64,000 nucleotides of DNA, taken from assembly GCF_003931565.1 (NCBI RefSeq), contig NZ_RRYI01000011.1, forward strand, positions 1 through 64,000, in the 5' to 3' direction. Every line of letters begins with the position of its first letter. Positions within the stretch are counted from its first letter, which is position 1. The translations under genes were made by a program, and so were the position numbers. The notes under the pieces are model-generated. The model saw only the letters and a program-made list of their open reading frames with translations. It was not told the origin of the DNA and searched no databases. This stretch comes from Caulobacter sp. 602-1 (GTDB taxonomy: Bacteria > Pseudomonadota > Alphaproteobacteria > Caulobacterales > Caulobacteraceae). This document shows positions 37,718 to 47,011 of the stretch, in pieces.

Positions 37718-38179
37718 CTAGCCCAGGAAGACGACCCGGCGCCTTTCCTTGCCCGCCTGGATGCGGGCCAGCAGGTCACGATACTCCTGGGTGCCCTGCA
37801 CGTCCTTGCGCGAGCCCTCGAAATAGATCGTGTCGTCCATGTGTTTGGTCAGCATGTCGGCCGACCACTTGTGGCCGGTGAACAGCACGTCAATCGCCTT
37901 GCCCGCCACGGGGACCGCTCCGGCCACCGTGTCGATCAGGATGATGGCGCAGATCTGTATGACGATCATCGGCGCGGCGCGCGCGCGCACGGCGTCGAAC
38001 ACGATCAGGCTGCCGGCGCCCAGGCTGTACAGCTCACCCGCACCTGGGATCCAGGTGAGCAGCCCGTCCAGGCCGATACCCAGCGGACCGACGCCCACGA
38101 CGTTGTCGGACAGCTTCTTCACCCGCTCCACATTGTTGCGGATGTTGTGCAGCTCGACATGCGATTTCGCGAAGATCAC
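37718..38179 (-). CDS. DUF4112 membrane protein (copy 2)
   Basis: 153 residues sharing GPLGIGLDGLLTWIPGAGELYSLGAG and the overall layout with the downstream copy, so an ancient tandem duplication. GTG at 38179 is preceded by GGAG, and the longer frame (to 38263) adds a low-complexity segment with no support. Both copies have two or three membrane helices. Function unknown. Confidence 0.78.
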   Translation of the reverse strand: MIFAKSHVELHNIRNNVERVKKLSDNVVGVGPLGIGLDGLLTWIPGAGELYSLGAGSLIVFDAVRARAAPMIVIQICAIILIDTVAGAVPVAGKAIDVLFTGHKWSADMLTKHMDDTIYFEGSRKDVQGTQEYRDLLARIQAGKERRRVVFLG

Positions 38180-38364
38180 CAGGGGGCTCCGGACGCGGTA
38201 AACGCCGGCAATCTGCACGAAGCACGGCCGCGCAGGAAGGGCCGACCCGCCAGATTCCCTCACCGGGCGAACGGCGTTATGGAAAGTCTCGCTTTTCGGG
38301 GGAGCCCCTCGCGAATGGCGGCGTTTGCGCCTAAGTTAACCAAATGCCGCGCCAGGATTCCCGG

Positions 38365-38682
38365 ATGCTGATCACGACCACGCCGTTCATCGAGGGGCGC
38401 CCTGTTCAGGAGTACAAGGGCGCGATCTACGCCCAGTCGATCCTGGGCGCGAACGTCGTGCTCGACCTGATGGCGGCCATCCGCGACTTCATCGGCGGCC
38501 ATTCCAAGTCGTACGAACGCGTGCTGGCTCGCGCTCGCGAGGACGCCATGAAGGCCCTAGTGAAGGAAGCCGAGAAGGTCGGCGCCAACGCCATCCTGGC
38601 GGTGGATCTCGACTACAACACCGTCGGCCCTAACGCCCAGATGATGATGGTTTCGGTTTCCGGGACGGCCGTCGTCCTCTAA
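38365..38682 (+). CDS. YbjQ family protein (UPF0145)
   Basis: 105 residues, the normal YbjQ length from ATG 38365 (CCAGGATTCCCGG upstream), whereas 38344 would add seven residues. Signature: QSILGANVVLDLMAAIRDFIGGHSKSYERVL and GANAILAVDLDYNTVG. Small homo-oligomeric cytoplasmic protein of unknown role, possibly metal-related. Nine bases before meaB. Confidence 0.88.
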   Translation: MLITTTPFIEGRPVQEYKGAIYAQSILGANVVLDLMAAIRDFIGGHSKSYERVLARAREDAMKALVKEAEKVGANAILAVDLDYNTVGPNAQMMMVSVSGTAVVL

Positions 38683-38691
38683 GCGGAACGG

Positions 38692-39672
38692 GTGAATCCC
38701 GCCCTAGACATCGATAAGCTGGAGCAGCGCCTGGTCGCCGGCGACCGCGCCGCCCTGGCGCGCGCCATCACCCTGGTCGAGAGCCGCCGGACCGACCACC
38801 AGACCGCCGCGCGCGCCCTGCTCTCGCGCCTGATGCCCCTGACCGGCCGCGCCCAGAGGATCGGGATCACGGGCGTGCCGGGCGCCGGCAAGTCGACGAC
38901 CATCGAACGCTTCGGCTGCGACCTCGTCGAGGCCGGCCACAAGGTGGCTGTGCTGGCGGTCGATCCGTCGTCCGGGCGCCATGGCGGCTCGATCCTGGGC
39001 GACAAGACCCGGATGGAGCGGCTCAGCGTCCAGCCCAACGCCTATATCCGCCCATCACCGTCCGGCGGCGCCCTGGGGGGCGTGACGCGCAAGACCCGCG
39101 AGGCGATGTTGCTGTGCGAGGCGGCCGGCTTCGATATCGTCATCGTCGAGACCGTCGGCGTCGGGCAATCCGAGACGGCGGTGGCCGACATGGTCGACAT
39201 CTTCATGGCCGTGCTGATCCCCGGCGGCGGGGACGAACTGCAGGGCATCAAGAAGGGCCTGATCGAGCTGGCCGACCTGCTGCTGATCAACAAAGCCGAC
39301 GCCGATCCCCAGAAGGCCGAGCGCTCGGCGCGCGACTATCGCAACGCCCTGCATATCCTCACGCCCGCCCACCAGGACTGGACGCCGCCCGTGCTGACGG
39401 CCTCCGGCCTGACGGGCCAGGGCCTGGACGGACTCTGGCGGCAGATCCAGCGTCATCGCGACATCATGACAGCGAACGGCGCGCGCGCCGCGCGCCGGGC
39501 CGACCAGGACACCCGCTGGATGTGGGCCATGGTCCGCGACCGACTGGAGGACGCCTTCAAGACCGATCCGGCCGTCGCGGCTCTGATCCCGGACCTCGAG
39601 ACAGCCGTGCGCGCCGGCGAGGTTCCGGCCTCGGCTGCGGCGGACCGGCTGTTGGCCGCTTTCGGGCTTTAG
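38692..39672 (+). CDS. meaB: Methylmalonyl-CoA mutase-associated GTPase MeaB
   Basis: 326 residues, SIMIBI G-protein with P-loop GVPGAGKSTT, the switch region DPSSGRHGGSILGDKTRM, VETVGVGQSETAVADMVD and NKAD. MeaB chaperones adenosylcobalamin loading and protects the mutase, in keeping with mutAB 2.1 kb upstream. Weak RBS with GTG start at 38692. Converges with the next gene (4-base overlap). Confidence 0.95.
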   Translation: MNPALDIDKLEQRLVAGDRAALARAITLVESRRTDHQTAARALLSRLMPLTGRAQRIGITGVPGAGKSTTIERFGCDLVEAGHKVAVLAVDPSSGRHGGSILGDKTRMERLSVQPNAYIRPSPSGGALGGVTRKTREAMLLCEAAGFDIVIVETVGVGQSETAVADMVDIFMAVLIPGGGDELQGIKKGLIELADLLLINKADADPQKAERSARDYRNALHILTPAHQDWTPPVLTASGLTGQGLDGLWRQIQRHRDIMTANGARAARRADQDTRWMWAMVRDRLEDAFKTDPAVAALIPDLETAVRAGEVPASAAADRLLAAFGL

Positions 39673-40388
39673 GCGTCCGTCGAAAAGCGCTTGGCCTGGG
39701 CGATCCAGGCCTCACGTTCGGCGCGTCCCTTCAGGTTCAGCAACTGGTCGTAAGAGGCCAGTTCGTCCGGGGTCCAGGCCGCGATCTGGCTGAACTTGGT
39801 GACCCCCAGGTCGGCCAGCGACGCCGCCAGCTTGGGTCCCACGCCGACCAGCTTGGTCAGGTCGTCGAGCGAGGCCGCCACCGCGGCGGGCGCCGCCTCG
39901 ACGGCTTCGACGACGGCGTCCACGGCCTCGGCCACGATCGGTTCGGCCGCGGCGACCGGCTCGGATACGGCCTCGGACACCACCCCGGCCGCGTCCTCGT
40001 TGGCGGCGACCGTGGCCTCGACGATCGGCTCGGCGGCGGCCTCGATGATTTCCTGCGTGGCGTCGAGGACGGTTTCGGCGGTCTCGGCGGCCAGGGCGAC
40101 CGCCTCGACGATGGGTTCGGCGACAGTTTCCAGCACCGGCTCGGTCGGCGCTTCAGGCTCGGCCTCCAGAGGCGGAGCGACGGGCTCGGGGGCCAGGGCC
40201 ATCAGCGACTCGAGATTGACCGCCTCGCGCCAGCGATTGGCCCACCACCAGTAGGTCGCGCCGGCCGCGGCAGCGCCGCCGAACATCAGCCAGAGCGGCG
40301 AGGCCGCGCCGACCATCAGGCGAGGCGCGGTCTCGGGCGCTGCCTTGTCGGTCGTGTAGTCGGGAAGGAAGGGGAAGATCGAAACCAT
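39669..40388 (-). CDS. Membrane-anchored helix-hairpin-helix (H3TH-like) protein
   Basis: 239 residues: one transmembrane helix near 27-48 (PLWLMFGGAAAAGATYWWW), an Ala/Glu/Val-rich low-complexity linker (about 65-175), and a C-terminal helix-hairpin-helix (LTKLVGVGPKLAASLADLGVTKFSQIAAW, about 183-230) of the flap-endonuclease-like type. Proposed to place a DNA- or RNA-binding module at the inner membrane. ATG at 40388 after GCGGAGCG; an upstream ATG at 40415 is less likely. Confidence 0.75.
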   Translation of the reverse strand: MVSIFPFLPDYTTDKAAPETAPRLMVGAASPLWLMFGGAAAAGATYWWWANRWREAVNLESLMALAPEPVAPPLEAEPEAPTEPVLETVAEPIVEAVALAAETAETVLDATQEIIEAAAEPIVEATVAANEDAAGVVSEAVSEPVAAAEPIVAEAVDAVVEAVEAAPAAVAASLDDLTKLVGVGPKLAASLADLGVTKFSQIAAWTPDELASYDQLLNLKGRAEREAWIAQAKRFSTDA

Positions 40389-40479
40389 GGCGCGCTCCGC
40401 TAGGCTGGCAATCACGATCTATTGCAATGCAGCATAACACGGAAAGTTCGTTCGCAAGCGCAAAAATGCTGACCTTAGG

Positions 40480-41763
40480 TCAACTTGCTCCGACCACCTT
40501 CAAGAGCACGCCCGCCGAGACCATGACGGCGATCATGGCCAGCATCGGCAGGCGCGTGGCGAAGGTCAGCGTCAGGGCGAGGACGGTCAGGCCCAGCGCC
40601 GCGAGGTCGAGGCTGCCGACGTCCGGCAGCATCAGGCGGAACAGCCCCGCCACCTCCATCGTCTGCCCGCCGCGGAACAGCAGGTGGATGGCGAACCACA
40701 GGGCCAGTTGGCCGATCACGCCGACAGCGGCGGCCGAGATCATGGCCAAGGCCCGCGCGGGTCTCGGCCGACGGCCCCAGCGCTCGAACAGCGGCCCGCC
40801 GGCGAAGATCCACAGGAACGACGGCGCGAAGGTGGTCCAGGCGGCCATCAGTCCGCCCAGCACGGCCAGGACCCAGGCCCACTCGACCGGCGCGGTCTGG
40901 AAGGCGCCGACGAAGCCGACGAACACGAAGACGAGGATCAGCGGTCCCGGCGTGGTCTCGGCGAGACCCAGGCCGTCCAGCATCTGCGGCGCCGACAGCC
41001 AGCCCAGGGCCGAGGCCGTCTGCCCAATATAGGCCAGAGCCGCATAGGCGCCGCCAAAGCTGATCGCCGCGAGGCCGCCGAAGGTCAGACCCATCCAGGC
41101 CAGGACGGAGCCGGGCGCGATCCACCAAGCCAAGGCGATCGGCGCCAGCCACAGCGCCAGGCAGGCCAGCGCCGTCTTCGCCTGGCCTTTCGGGGGCGCG
41201 GCGGGCGGCGGGAGCGCCCCCTCCCCGCCCTTGGCGGTCAGCCAGCCCAGGGCGCCGGCGCAGATGATCACCAGCGGGAATGGCAGGGTCGTGAAGGCCA
41301 TCATCGCGAAGGCCGCGATGGCCGCCGAGGCGGCGGAGCGGTCCTTGATCGTGCGCCGACCGATCTTCAGCAGGGCTTGCAGAACGAGGGCCACCACCGC
41401 CGCCTTCAGGCCCAGCAGCACCGGCCCGGCCCAGTCCGAACGGCCATGGACGACATAGAGCGCAGAAAGACCCAGCATGACCGCCAGGCCGGGCAGCACG
41501 AACAACAGGCCCGCCGCCACGCCGCCGCGAACGCCGTGTATCCGCCAGCCCAGCCACGTGGCCAGCTGCTGCGCCTCGGGGCCGGGCAGCAGCATGCAGA
41601 AGCTCAGGGCGCGGGCGAACTCGTCGTCGTCGATCCAGTCACGGGTCTCGACGACCTCTCGATGCAGCAGGGCGATCTGTCCGGCGGGACCGCCGAAGCC
41701 CAGCAGCCCGACCTTAAGCCAGACACGAACGGCCTCGCCGAAGCTGGGCGGCGCGCTGCTCAC
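40480..41763 (-). CDS. chrA: Chromate transporter (ChrA family)
   Basis: 427 residues, two related CHR domains of about six helices each. N-terminal motif WLKVGLLGFGGPAGQIALLHREVVE and LLPGPEAQQLATWLGWR are the CHR signature, with a second copy near LGLAETTPGPLILVFVFVGF. Exports chromate or sulfate-like anions. Its start overlaps the rlmJ stop by 4 bases, and so it is co-transcribed with it. Confidence 0.92.
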   Translation of the reverse strand: MSSAPPSFGEAVRVWLKVGLLGFGGPAGQIALLHREVVETRDWIDDDEFARALSFCMLLPGPEAQQLATWLGWRIHGVRGGVAAGLLFVLPGLAVMLGLSALYVVHGRSDWAGPVLLGLKAAVVALVLQALLKIGRRTIKDRSAASAAIAAFAMMAFTTLPFPLVIICAGALGWLTAKGGEGALPPPAAPPKGQAKTALACLALWLAPIALAWWIAPGSVLAWMGLTFGGLAAISFGGAYAALAYIGQTASALGWLSAPQMLDGLGLAETTPGPLILVFVFVGFVGAFQTAPVEWAWVLAVLGGLMAAWTTFAPSFLWIFAGGPLFERWGRRPRPARALAMISAAAVGVIGQLALWFAIHLLFRGGQTMEVAGLFRLMLPDVGSLDLAALGLTVLALTLTFATRLPMLAMIAVMVSAGVLLKVVGAS

Positions 41764-42581
41764 GTCCGCCAGACGCGCGAGCGGCCGCCGGTCTCGCCCA
41801 GGCGCGCGGCGATCCAGTCGCCGGCGGCGCTGGCCGCGCCGTCGACGCTGGCTGGCGCGCCGATCATCACCATCGCGCAGCCGTTCATCTTCATGGGATC
41901 CGTCAGCGGCCGGAGGCGGAGTTCCGCCACTAGCAGATCGTTCGTGACGGTTTCCATCCCGCGCAGGAAGGCGTCGAAGGTCTCCAGGTCCTTGACCGGC
42001 AGCCAGATGGCCAGGGCCGCGTCTTTCGAACGGGCCAGGACGGCGCGGGTGGTGGCGACGATCCGATCGTAGTCGTCGGGCCGCTCGAAGGGCGGATCGA
42101 TGACCACGAAGGCGCGACCGCCCTTGCCGGCCTGATTGACGGCGGCCGTGAAGCCATCGGCCTCCAGAGCCTGGGCGTTGGCATAGGGCGCCAGGCTCTC
42201 GCGGAGCAGCGCCACATCGTCGGGTCGCAGCTCACAGCCGGCGTAGCGGTCGGCCTTGCGCAGGGCGCGGGCCATAAGCAGCGGCGAGCCGGGATAGAGA
42301 TCGCCATCGCGTCCGCCGTTCCTGCGCGCGACCGCCTTCAGCAAGGGGCCGAACACCGGCGGCGCGTCGCTCGCCGCCTTCAGCCGGAAGATCCCCGCCT
42401 GGGCCTCGCCCGAACGGCGCGCCATCTCGCCGGCGAGGTCGTAGCCCCCCGCCCCGGCGTGGGTGTCGATCACCGACAGCGCCTCGCTCTCCCCCTGCAG
42501 GGCCGAGAGCATGGCCAGCAGGATCGCGTGCTTGTGCAGGTCGGCGAAGTTGCCGGCGTGGAAGGCGTGGCGGTAGTTCAT
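41760..42581 (-). CDS. rlmJ: 23S rRNA A2030 N6-methyltransferase RlmJ
   Basis: 273 residues. Starts MNYRHAFHAGNFADLHKH, the RlmJ hallmark; SAM-binding region IDTHAGAGGYDL, catalytic DPPF in VIDPPFERPDDYDRI. Methylates A2030 of 23S rRNA. Upstream neighbour is a WYL regulator (10-base gap). Confidence 0.95.
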   Translation of the reverse strand: MNYRHAFHAGNFADLHKHAILLAMLSALQGESEALSVIDTHAGAGGYDLAGEMARRSGEAQAGIFRLKAASDAPPVFGPLLKAVARRNGGRDGDLYPGSPLLMARALRKADRYAGCELRPDDVALLRESLAPYANAQALEADGFTAAVNQAGKGGRAFVVIDPPFERPDDYDRIVATTRAVLARSKDAALAIWLPVKDLETFDAFLRGMETVTNDLLVAELRLRPLTDPMKMNGCAMVMIGAPASVDGAASAAGDWIAARLGETGGRSRVWRT

Positions 42582-42591
42582 GGCCCCGTCC

Positions 42592-43575
42592 CTACCACGC
42601 CCCGTGGGCGCGACCAGCCTCCCGAAGCTCCTCGAGCATCTTATCCTTCAACGCCTGAGGCGCGATGATCTCGACGGAGTCCCCCCAGGTGAACAGGTGC
42701 CAAGCCAGCTCGCGCATGCCGCCGGCGCGGAAGGTGACCGTCACCGAGCCGTCCGCCTCCTGGCTCACCTTCTGGGTGGGGTGGAAACGCCAGCGCAAGG
42801 CGTCCTCGGCCCCCTTTGGCTTGATGCGCAGCACCACATCCTGGATCTCGTCGTGATAGATGCCGAAGCTCTCGTCGGCGAAGGCCTGCAGGGAGAAGCC
42901 CTCGGGCGGCGGGGCGGGCTTGTCGACCACTTTCAGATCGGTCATGCGGTCCAGGCGCCAGGAACGCGGCTTGCCGTTCTTACCCTCCAGCGCCACGAGA
43001 TAGTTGCTGCGGCCGAAGAGAACGCCCAGCGGCGTCACCTCGCGCGTACGCCCCGGCGTGCTGCCGCCTTCATAGCGGAACGACAGGGCCTGGAGCCCCT
43101 TGATCGCCGTACGGATGGTCGCCAGCACCGATGCTTCCTCGAAGGGACGCGGGCCGGCGTGGACGGCGATCATCTCGGCCTGGACCAGCGCCTCGACGTC
43201 CGGAGCCACTCGCCGGCGGGCCGAGCCGCGCAGGGCGGACAGCAGCTTGGCCTCCAGGGCATAGAGCGAGGCCGCGCGGCTGTCGGCGCCCGAGGCGCGC
43301 AGCGAGTCCGCGGCCGTGCGCAGGGCCGCCAGCTCCTCGGCGGTCGGGGTCTGGAACAGACTGTCCAGACCCGAGGGAATGCGAAAGCGCTTGGTCGGCG
43401 GATCGTCGATCGCCTCCATCTGCGGAAACGCGGCCCAGACGGCGTCGCGCATCCGCTCGGCGGTGCGGCGCCCGACATCCAGGGCCTGGGCCATCTCGTC
43501 CAGGGTCAGGCCTTCGGCCGAGCCCGCCAACATGCGGGCCAAGTCCAGCAGGCGCGTCGCTTTTTCGTGTCTCAT
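42592..43575 (-). CDS. WYL-domain transcriptional regulator (YafY-like)
   Basis: 327 residues: N-terminal helix-turn-helix (LDEMAQALDVGRRTAERMRDAV, about 24-50), WYL domain about 140-225 (ALSFRYEGGSTPGRTREVTPLGVLFGRSNYLVALEGKNGKPRSWRLDRM) and a C-terminal WCX extension. WYL proteins are ligand- or nucleic-acid-sensing regulators, some of them in stress and phage-defence contexts. No target identified. Confidence 0.9.
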   Translation of the reverse strand: MRHEKATRLLDLARMLAGSAEGLTLDEMAQALDVGRRTAERMRDAVWAAFPQMEAIDDPPTKRFRIPSGLDSLFQTPTAEELAALRTAADSLRASGADSRAASLYALEAKLLSALRGSARRRVAPDVEALVQAEMIAVHAGPRPFEEASVLATIRTAIKGLQALSFRYEGGSTPGRTREVTPLGVLFGRSNYLVALEGKNGKPRSWRLDRMTDLKVVDKPAPPPEGFSLQAFADESFGIYHDEIQDVVLRIKPKGAEDALRWRFHPTQKVSQEADGSVTVTFRAGGMRELAWHLFTWGDSVEIIAPQALKDKMLEELREAGRAHGAW

Positions 43576-43673
43576 GCGTTCCTCAAGCAGACGCGTATCT
43601 TACGTCCGTTTCTGTCGCAAGACCCGCGCATTCTGCGGATGTCGAGACTGGAGAAGCCCCGAAGGAGCCTTGT

Positions 43674-44024
43674 ATGTCGCGCTTTGCTTGCTCCCCCTGG
43701 GCGACCGCGCCCGTGAACCAGGCCATGATCTCGGCCGTGCTAGACTTCGCCGACATCCATCGCGACCTGGGCGGCGGCCGCACCCTGCGCCGGATCAGCC
43801 ATGAGCGCGCGGCGCGGGCCGACATCTTCCTGCTGCTGGGCCGCGACGCCGAGCGGGTCACAGACATCGGCCTGGTGTGGAACGATCGCGAAGATCAGAT
43901 CGTCCGCGTCACCGACGACGCCGAACTGCGCGATTCCCGGATGTCCGCCTGGGAGGAAGCTTTCGACCTGTTCGAGACCGAAGAGACCGACGAAATGGCC
44001 GAGCCGATGCGCCTCGTCGCCTGA
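43674..44024 (+). CDS. Hypothetical protein (116 aa)
   Basis: 116 residues starting at ATG 43674 with GAAGGAGCC upstream. Soluble, acidic C-terminus (EETDEMAEPM). Middle part LLLGRDAERVTDIGLVWNDREDQIVRVTDDAELRDSRMSAWEE. Not recognised. Divergent from the WYL regulator with 98 bases between the starts, so a shared regulatory region is possible. Confidence 0.6.
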   Translation: MSRFACSPWATAPVNQAMISAVLDFADIHRDLGGGRTLRRISHERAARADIFLLLGRDAERVTDIGLVWNDREDQIVRVTDDAELRDSRMSAWEEAFDLFETEETDEMAEPMRLVA

Positions 44025-44210
44025 ACCACACCGCCCCCCCCCGCCTCCAAACCGCCTCCACGCGCGAAAAAGCGGCGCCGATCTGCTCAAAATCCGTGAT
44101 CCGCCGCCGCGCAAAACGGCGCCCGCTGGGCGCCGGCCTTTGTGTTGCCGATTTATTTCAACGCCCCATTGCCGAAATCGGCGACTTCGACCCCCATGAA
44201 TAGATCGGAC

Positions 44211-44236
44211 AGTACCCGATATATTTTTAGTACCCG
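44211..44236 (+). promoter_or_regulatory. Direct repeat upstream of the TonB-receptor gene
   Basis: AGTACCCG occurs twice (44211-44218 and 44229-44236), 18 bases apart, separated by an AT-rich stretch ATATATTTTT. Spaced direct repeats of this type may bind a regulator of the receptor. The 296-base stretch between the previous gene and the receptor otherwise holds the leader ORF only. Confidence 0.4.
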
Positions 44237-44270
44237 CGTCAAAACCAATAAGAACGGGGAGAAAAACACC

Positions 44271-44300
44271 ATGGAGAAGGGAATCATCACGCGTCCATAA
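44271..44300 (+). CDS. Leader mini-ORF before the TonB receptor (9 aa)
   Basis: ATG-initiated ORF of nine codons (MEKGIITRP) with a strong RBS (GGGGAGAAAAACACC upstream of ATG), stopping 20 bases before the TonB receptor start. Well-formed RBS on so short a frame suggests a leader peptide or translational coupling device. Conservation is unknown. Confidence 0.4.
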   Translation: MEKGIITRP

Positions 44301-44320
44301 AGACAAAGAGGGGGCTATTA

Positions 44321-46951
44321 ATGACTCGGCGTTTCAAACCTGCCTTGTTGGCGGGTATTTCTGCGCTATCGGTTACTTTTGGATACTCGGCATCCGCTTT
44401 TGCGGCGGACGCGACACCACCGGCGGCGGTTACGCCCCCCGATCCGACTTCCGAACTCGATGTCGTGGTCGTCACCGCCCGCGGCAAACCCCGGACCGTT
44501 CTGGACTCGGCGGTTCCCGTGGACTCGTTCAGCGAGAACGACATCAAAGCCTCCACGTTCACCGACACTAACGACATTCTGAAGACCCTGGTCCCGTCCT
44601 ACACCCTGGCTCGCGAACCCATTTCCGACGGCGCCACCTTCATCCGCCCCGCCAGCCTGCGCGGCCTGCCGACCGACAAAACCCTGTTCATGGTCAACTC
44701 CAAGCGTCGCCACCGCTCGGCGCTGGTCAGCATCGGCGGCACCGGCTCCCAGGCGCCGGACGCCGCGACAATCCCCGCCTCGGCTCTGAAGAACGTGGTG
44801 GTGACCCGCGACGGCGCGGGCGCCCAATACGGCTCGGACGCCATCGCGGGGGTCATCGACTTCCAGCTGAAGGACAGTCCCAGCGGCGGCTCGCTCACGG
44901 CCCAATATGGCCAATACTATCTGGGCGACGGCGAGGACGTCCTGGTCACGGGCAATATCGGCCTGCCCATCGGCGAAAAGGGCTTCGTCAACGCTACCGT
45001 CGAATACACCAGTCAGAATCAGGTCAATCGTGGCCGGCAATATTGCAACGTCGGCATCCCGAACCAATCGGCTGGCTTCTGTGTGACCAGCTACGCCGCG
45101 GCCAACCCGTCCTACGCCGCCCTGATCCATGACTACGTGCAGAAGTGGGGCCAACCCGACGCCGAGGCCACGCGCGCGGTCGTCAACGCGGGCTATGACC
45201 TGACCGACAAGGTCTCGCTATACGCCTTCGCCAACTATTCGAAGAGCAGCGCCACCGAATACTTCAACTATCGTCCGCCGGTCAGCAACGCGGTCAACGC
45301 TACGCCCATCCGCCAGCAGGACGGCTCGCTGTTCCAGTTCAGCTCGATCTTCCCGGGCGGGTTCACGCCGATGTTCGGCGGCGACATCACCGACTACAGC
45401 CTAACCGGCGGCATTAAGGGCGAGCTTTCCAGCGGCCTGTCGTACGACTTCAGCGGCCGTTACGGGAACGACGAGCTTCGTTACACCCTGTGGGACACGG
45501 TCAACCCGTCGATGGGCGCGGCCTCGCCGCACTCGTTCTATGTCGGCACGCTGATCTCGTCGGAATCGGCCGCCAACGCCGACTTCGCCTATGACTGGGG
45601 CGGCATGGGCTTCCATACGCCGGTCACGATCAACTTCGGCGCCGAATACCGCAAGGAAGGCTACGAGATCAAACCGGGCGACGTCCCATCCTACGTGGCG
45701 GGCACTTGGGCCGTGCCCGATCCATTCAAGTTCTGTAACGCCACGACCCATACGGCCACGGCCGCGGGCGCGGCTCTGCCGACCACGGCCGGCCTGAACT
45801 GCGCCAACTACCTGTCAGACGCGTCGGACGGCTTCGCCGGCATCGATCCGGTGTACAACGCCCTGGCGGTTGGCTCGAACGGCGCACCGGGCTCGCCCCC
45901 GTCCTATTCGGGCAAGCTGACCCGCGACTCCTACGCAGGCTATGTCGAAGGTTCGGCCAACATCACCGAAGCCTGGTTCTTCGACCTGGCCCTCCGCGGC
46001 GAACACTTCTCCGATTTCGGGTCGACCTGGAACGGCAAGGTGGCCACGCAGTACCAGATCACCCCGAACTTCGGGATCCGCGCCTCGGCCGGTACGGGCT
46101 TCCGCGCTCCGACGCCGGGTCAGCTGTTCACGACCAACGTCTCAACCCGCGTCGAGAACGGCGCCATCATCGCCTCGGGCCTGTTCCCGGCCACCAATCC
46201 CGTGGCCCAGTTCATGGGCGCAAAGGAGTTGAAGCCCGAAAAATCGGTCAATCTGGCCATCGGCTTCACGGCCTCGATCATGGATGGCCTGTCGCTGACC
46301 GTCGACGCCTACAGCATCAAGATCAACGACCAGTTCTACGCCACCACGCCGATCACGGTGACCCCGACCATCCGGGCCGCCCTCGTCGCGGCCAGCGTAC
46401 CGGGCGCGGACACCATCGGTCAGGTGCAGTTCTACCAGAACGCCTTTGACTCCAAGACCACCGGCGTCGACGTCGTCGCCACCTACCGCAAGAGCTGGGA
46501 GAACGGTCAGTCGACCAACTTCACGGTCAGCGGCAACTACAACAAGTTCAAGGTCCAGAAGGTCTTCTCGGCGAACTTCTTCGACGCCGAAGGCGTGTTC
46601 GACTTCGAGCACGCCCAACCCCGTTGGCGCTCGGTGGTTTCGGCCACGCACCAGATCGACAAGTTCAAGGCCACCGGCCGCCTGAACATCTGGGGCCCCT
46701 ACAAAAACATGTTCAGCGTCGCCAATCCGATCGTCCAGAAGTGGGATCCGGAGACCTTCGTCGACCTGGAGCTGTCGTACCAGGCCACCGAAAACTATTC
46801 GGTCGCCATCGGCGCCCGGAACCTCTTCGCCAACTACCCCGATCCGGACAAGACCGGCGAGTCGGCCACCAACGGCCGCCTGTATCGCTCGGATTCGATC
46901 GTCGATTGGCAGGGCGGCTTCTGGTACGCCAAGGTGTCCGCGACCTTCTAG
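44321..46951 (+). CDS. TonB-dependent receptor
   Basis: 876 residues with a signal peptide (about 1-29), TonB box VVVVTAR, plug about 50-170 (SFSENDIKASTFTDTNDILKTLVPSY, DRGVVTRDG-type) and a long barrel ending with GGFWYAKVSATF, whose terminal Phe suits BAM-dependent assembly. Imports an unknown substrate across the outer membrane using TonB/ExbBD. Cys pairs in loops (YCNVG...GFCV; FKFCN...LNCAN) suggest disulfide-stabilised extracellular loops. Preceded by a leader ORF and followed by a terminator (46974-47001). Confidence 0.93.
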   Translation: MTRRFKPALLAGISALSVTFGYSASAFAADATPPAAVTPPDPTSELDVVVVTARGKPRTVLDSAVPVDSFSENDIKASTFTDTNDILKTLVPSYTLAREPISDGATFIRPASLRGLPTDKTLFMVNSKRRHRSALVSIGGTGSQAPDAATIPASALKNVVVTRDGAGAQYGSDAIAGVIDFQLKDSPSGGSLTAQYGQYYLGDGEDVLVTGNIGLPIGEKGFVNATVEYTSQNQVNRGRQYCNVGIPNQSAGFCVTSYAAANPSYAALIHDYVQKWGQPDAEATRAVVNAGYDLTDKVSLYAFANYSKSSATEYFNYRPPVSNAVNATPIRQQDGSLFQFSSIFPGGFTPMFGGDITDYSLTGGIKGELSSGLSYDFSGRYGNDELRYTLWDTVNPSMGAASPHSFYVGTLISSESAANADFAYDWGGMGFHTPVTINFGAEYRKEGYEIKPGDVPSYVAGTWAVPDPFKFCNATTHTATAAGAALPTTAGLNCANYLSDASDGFAGIDPVYNALAVGSNGAPGSPPSYSGKLTRDSYAGYVEGSANITEAWFFDLALRGEHFSDFGSTWNGKVATQYQITPNFGIRASAGTGFRAPTPGQLFTTNVSTRVENGAIIASGLFPATNPVAQFMGAKELKPEKSVNLAIGFTASIMDGLSLTVDAYSIKINDQFYATTPITVTPTIRAALVAASVPGADTIGQVQFYQNAFDSKTTGVDVVATYRKSWENGQSTNFTVSGNYNKFKVQKVFSANFFDAEGVFDFEHAQPRWRSVVSATHQIDKFKATGRLNIWGPYKNMFSVANPIVQKWDPETFVDLELSYQATENYSVAIGARNLFANYPDPDKTGESATNGRLYRSDSIVDWQGGFWYAKVSATF

Positions 46952-46973
46952 GATCGGGACATCGCGCCATGCG

Positions 46974-47001
46974 AAGGGCCGGGCTCATCCCCGGCCCTTT
47001 T
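46974..47001 (+). terminator. Rho-independent terminator after the TonB receptor
   Basis: Stem AAGGGCCGGG / CCCGGCCCTT with a six-base loop, followed by TTTTGCTTTT. It sits between convergent genes and may serve both. Confidence 0.8.
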
Positions 47002-47011
47002 GCTTTTCCGA

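Noticed and set aside
44025..44210. CRISPR-like or tandem repeats
   Set aside because: No regular repeat-spacer pattern anywhere in the window.
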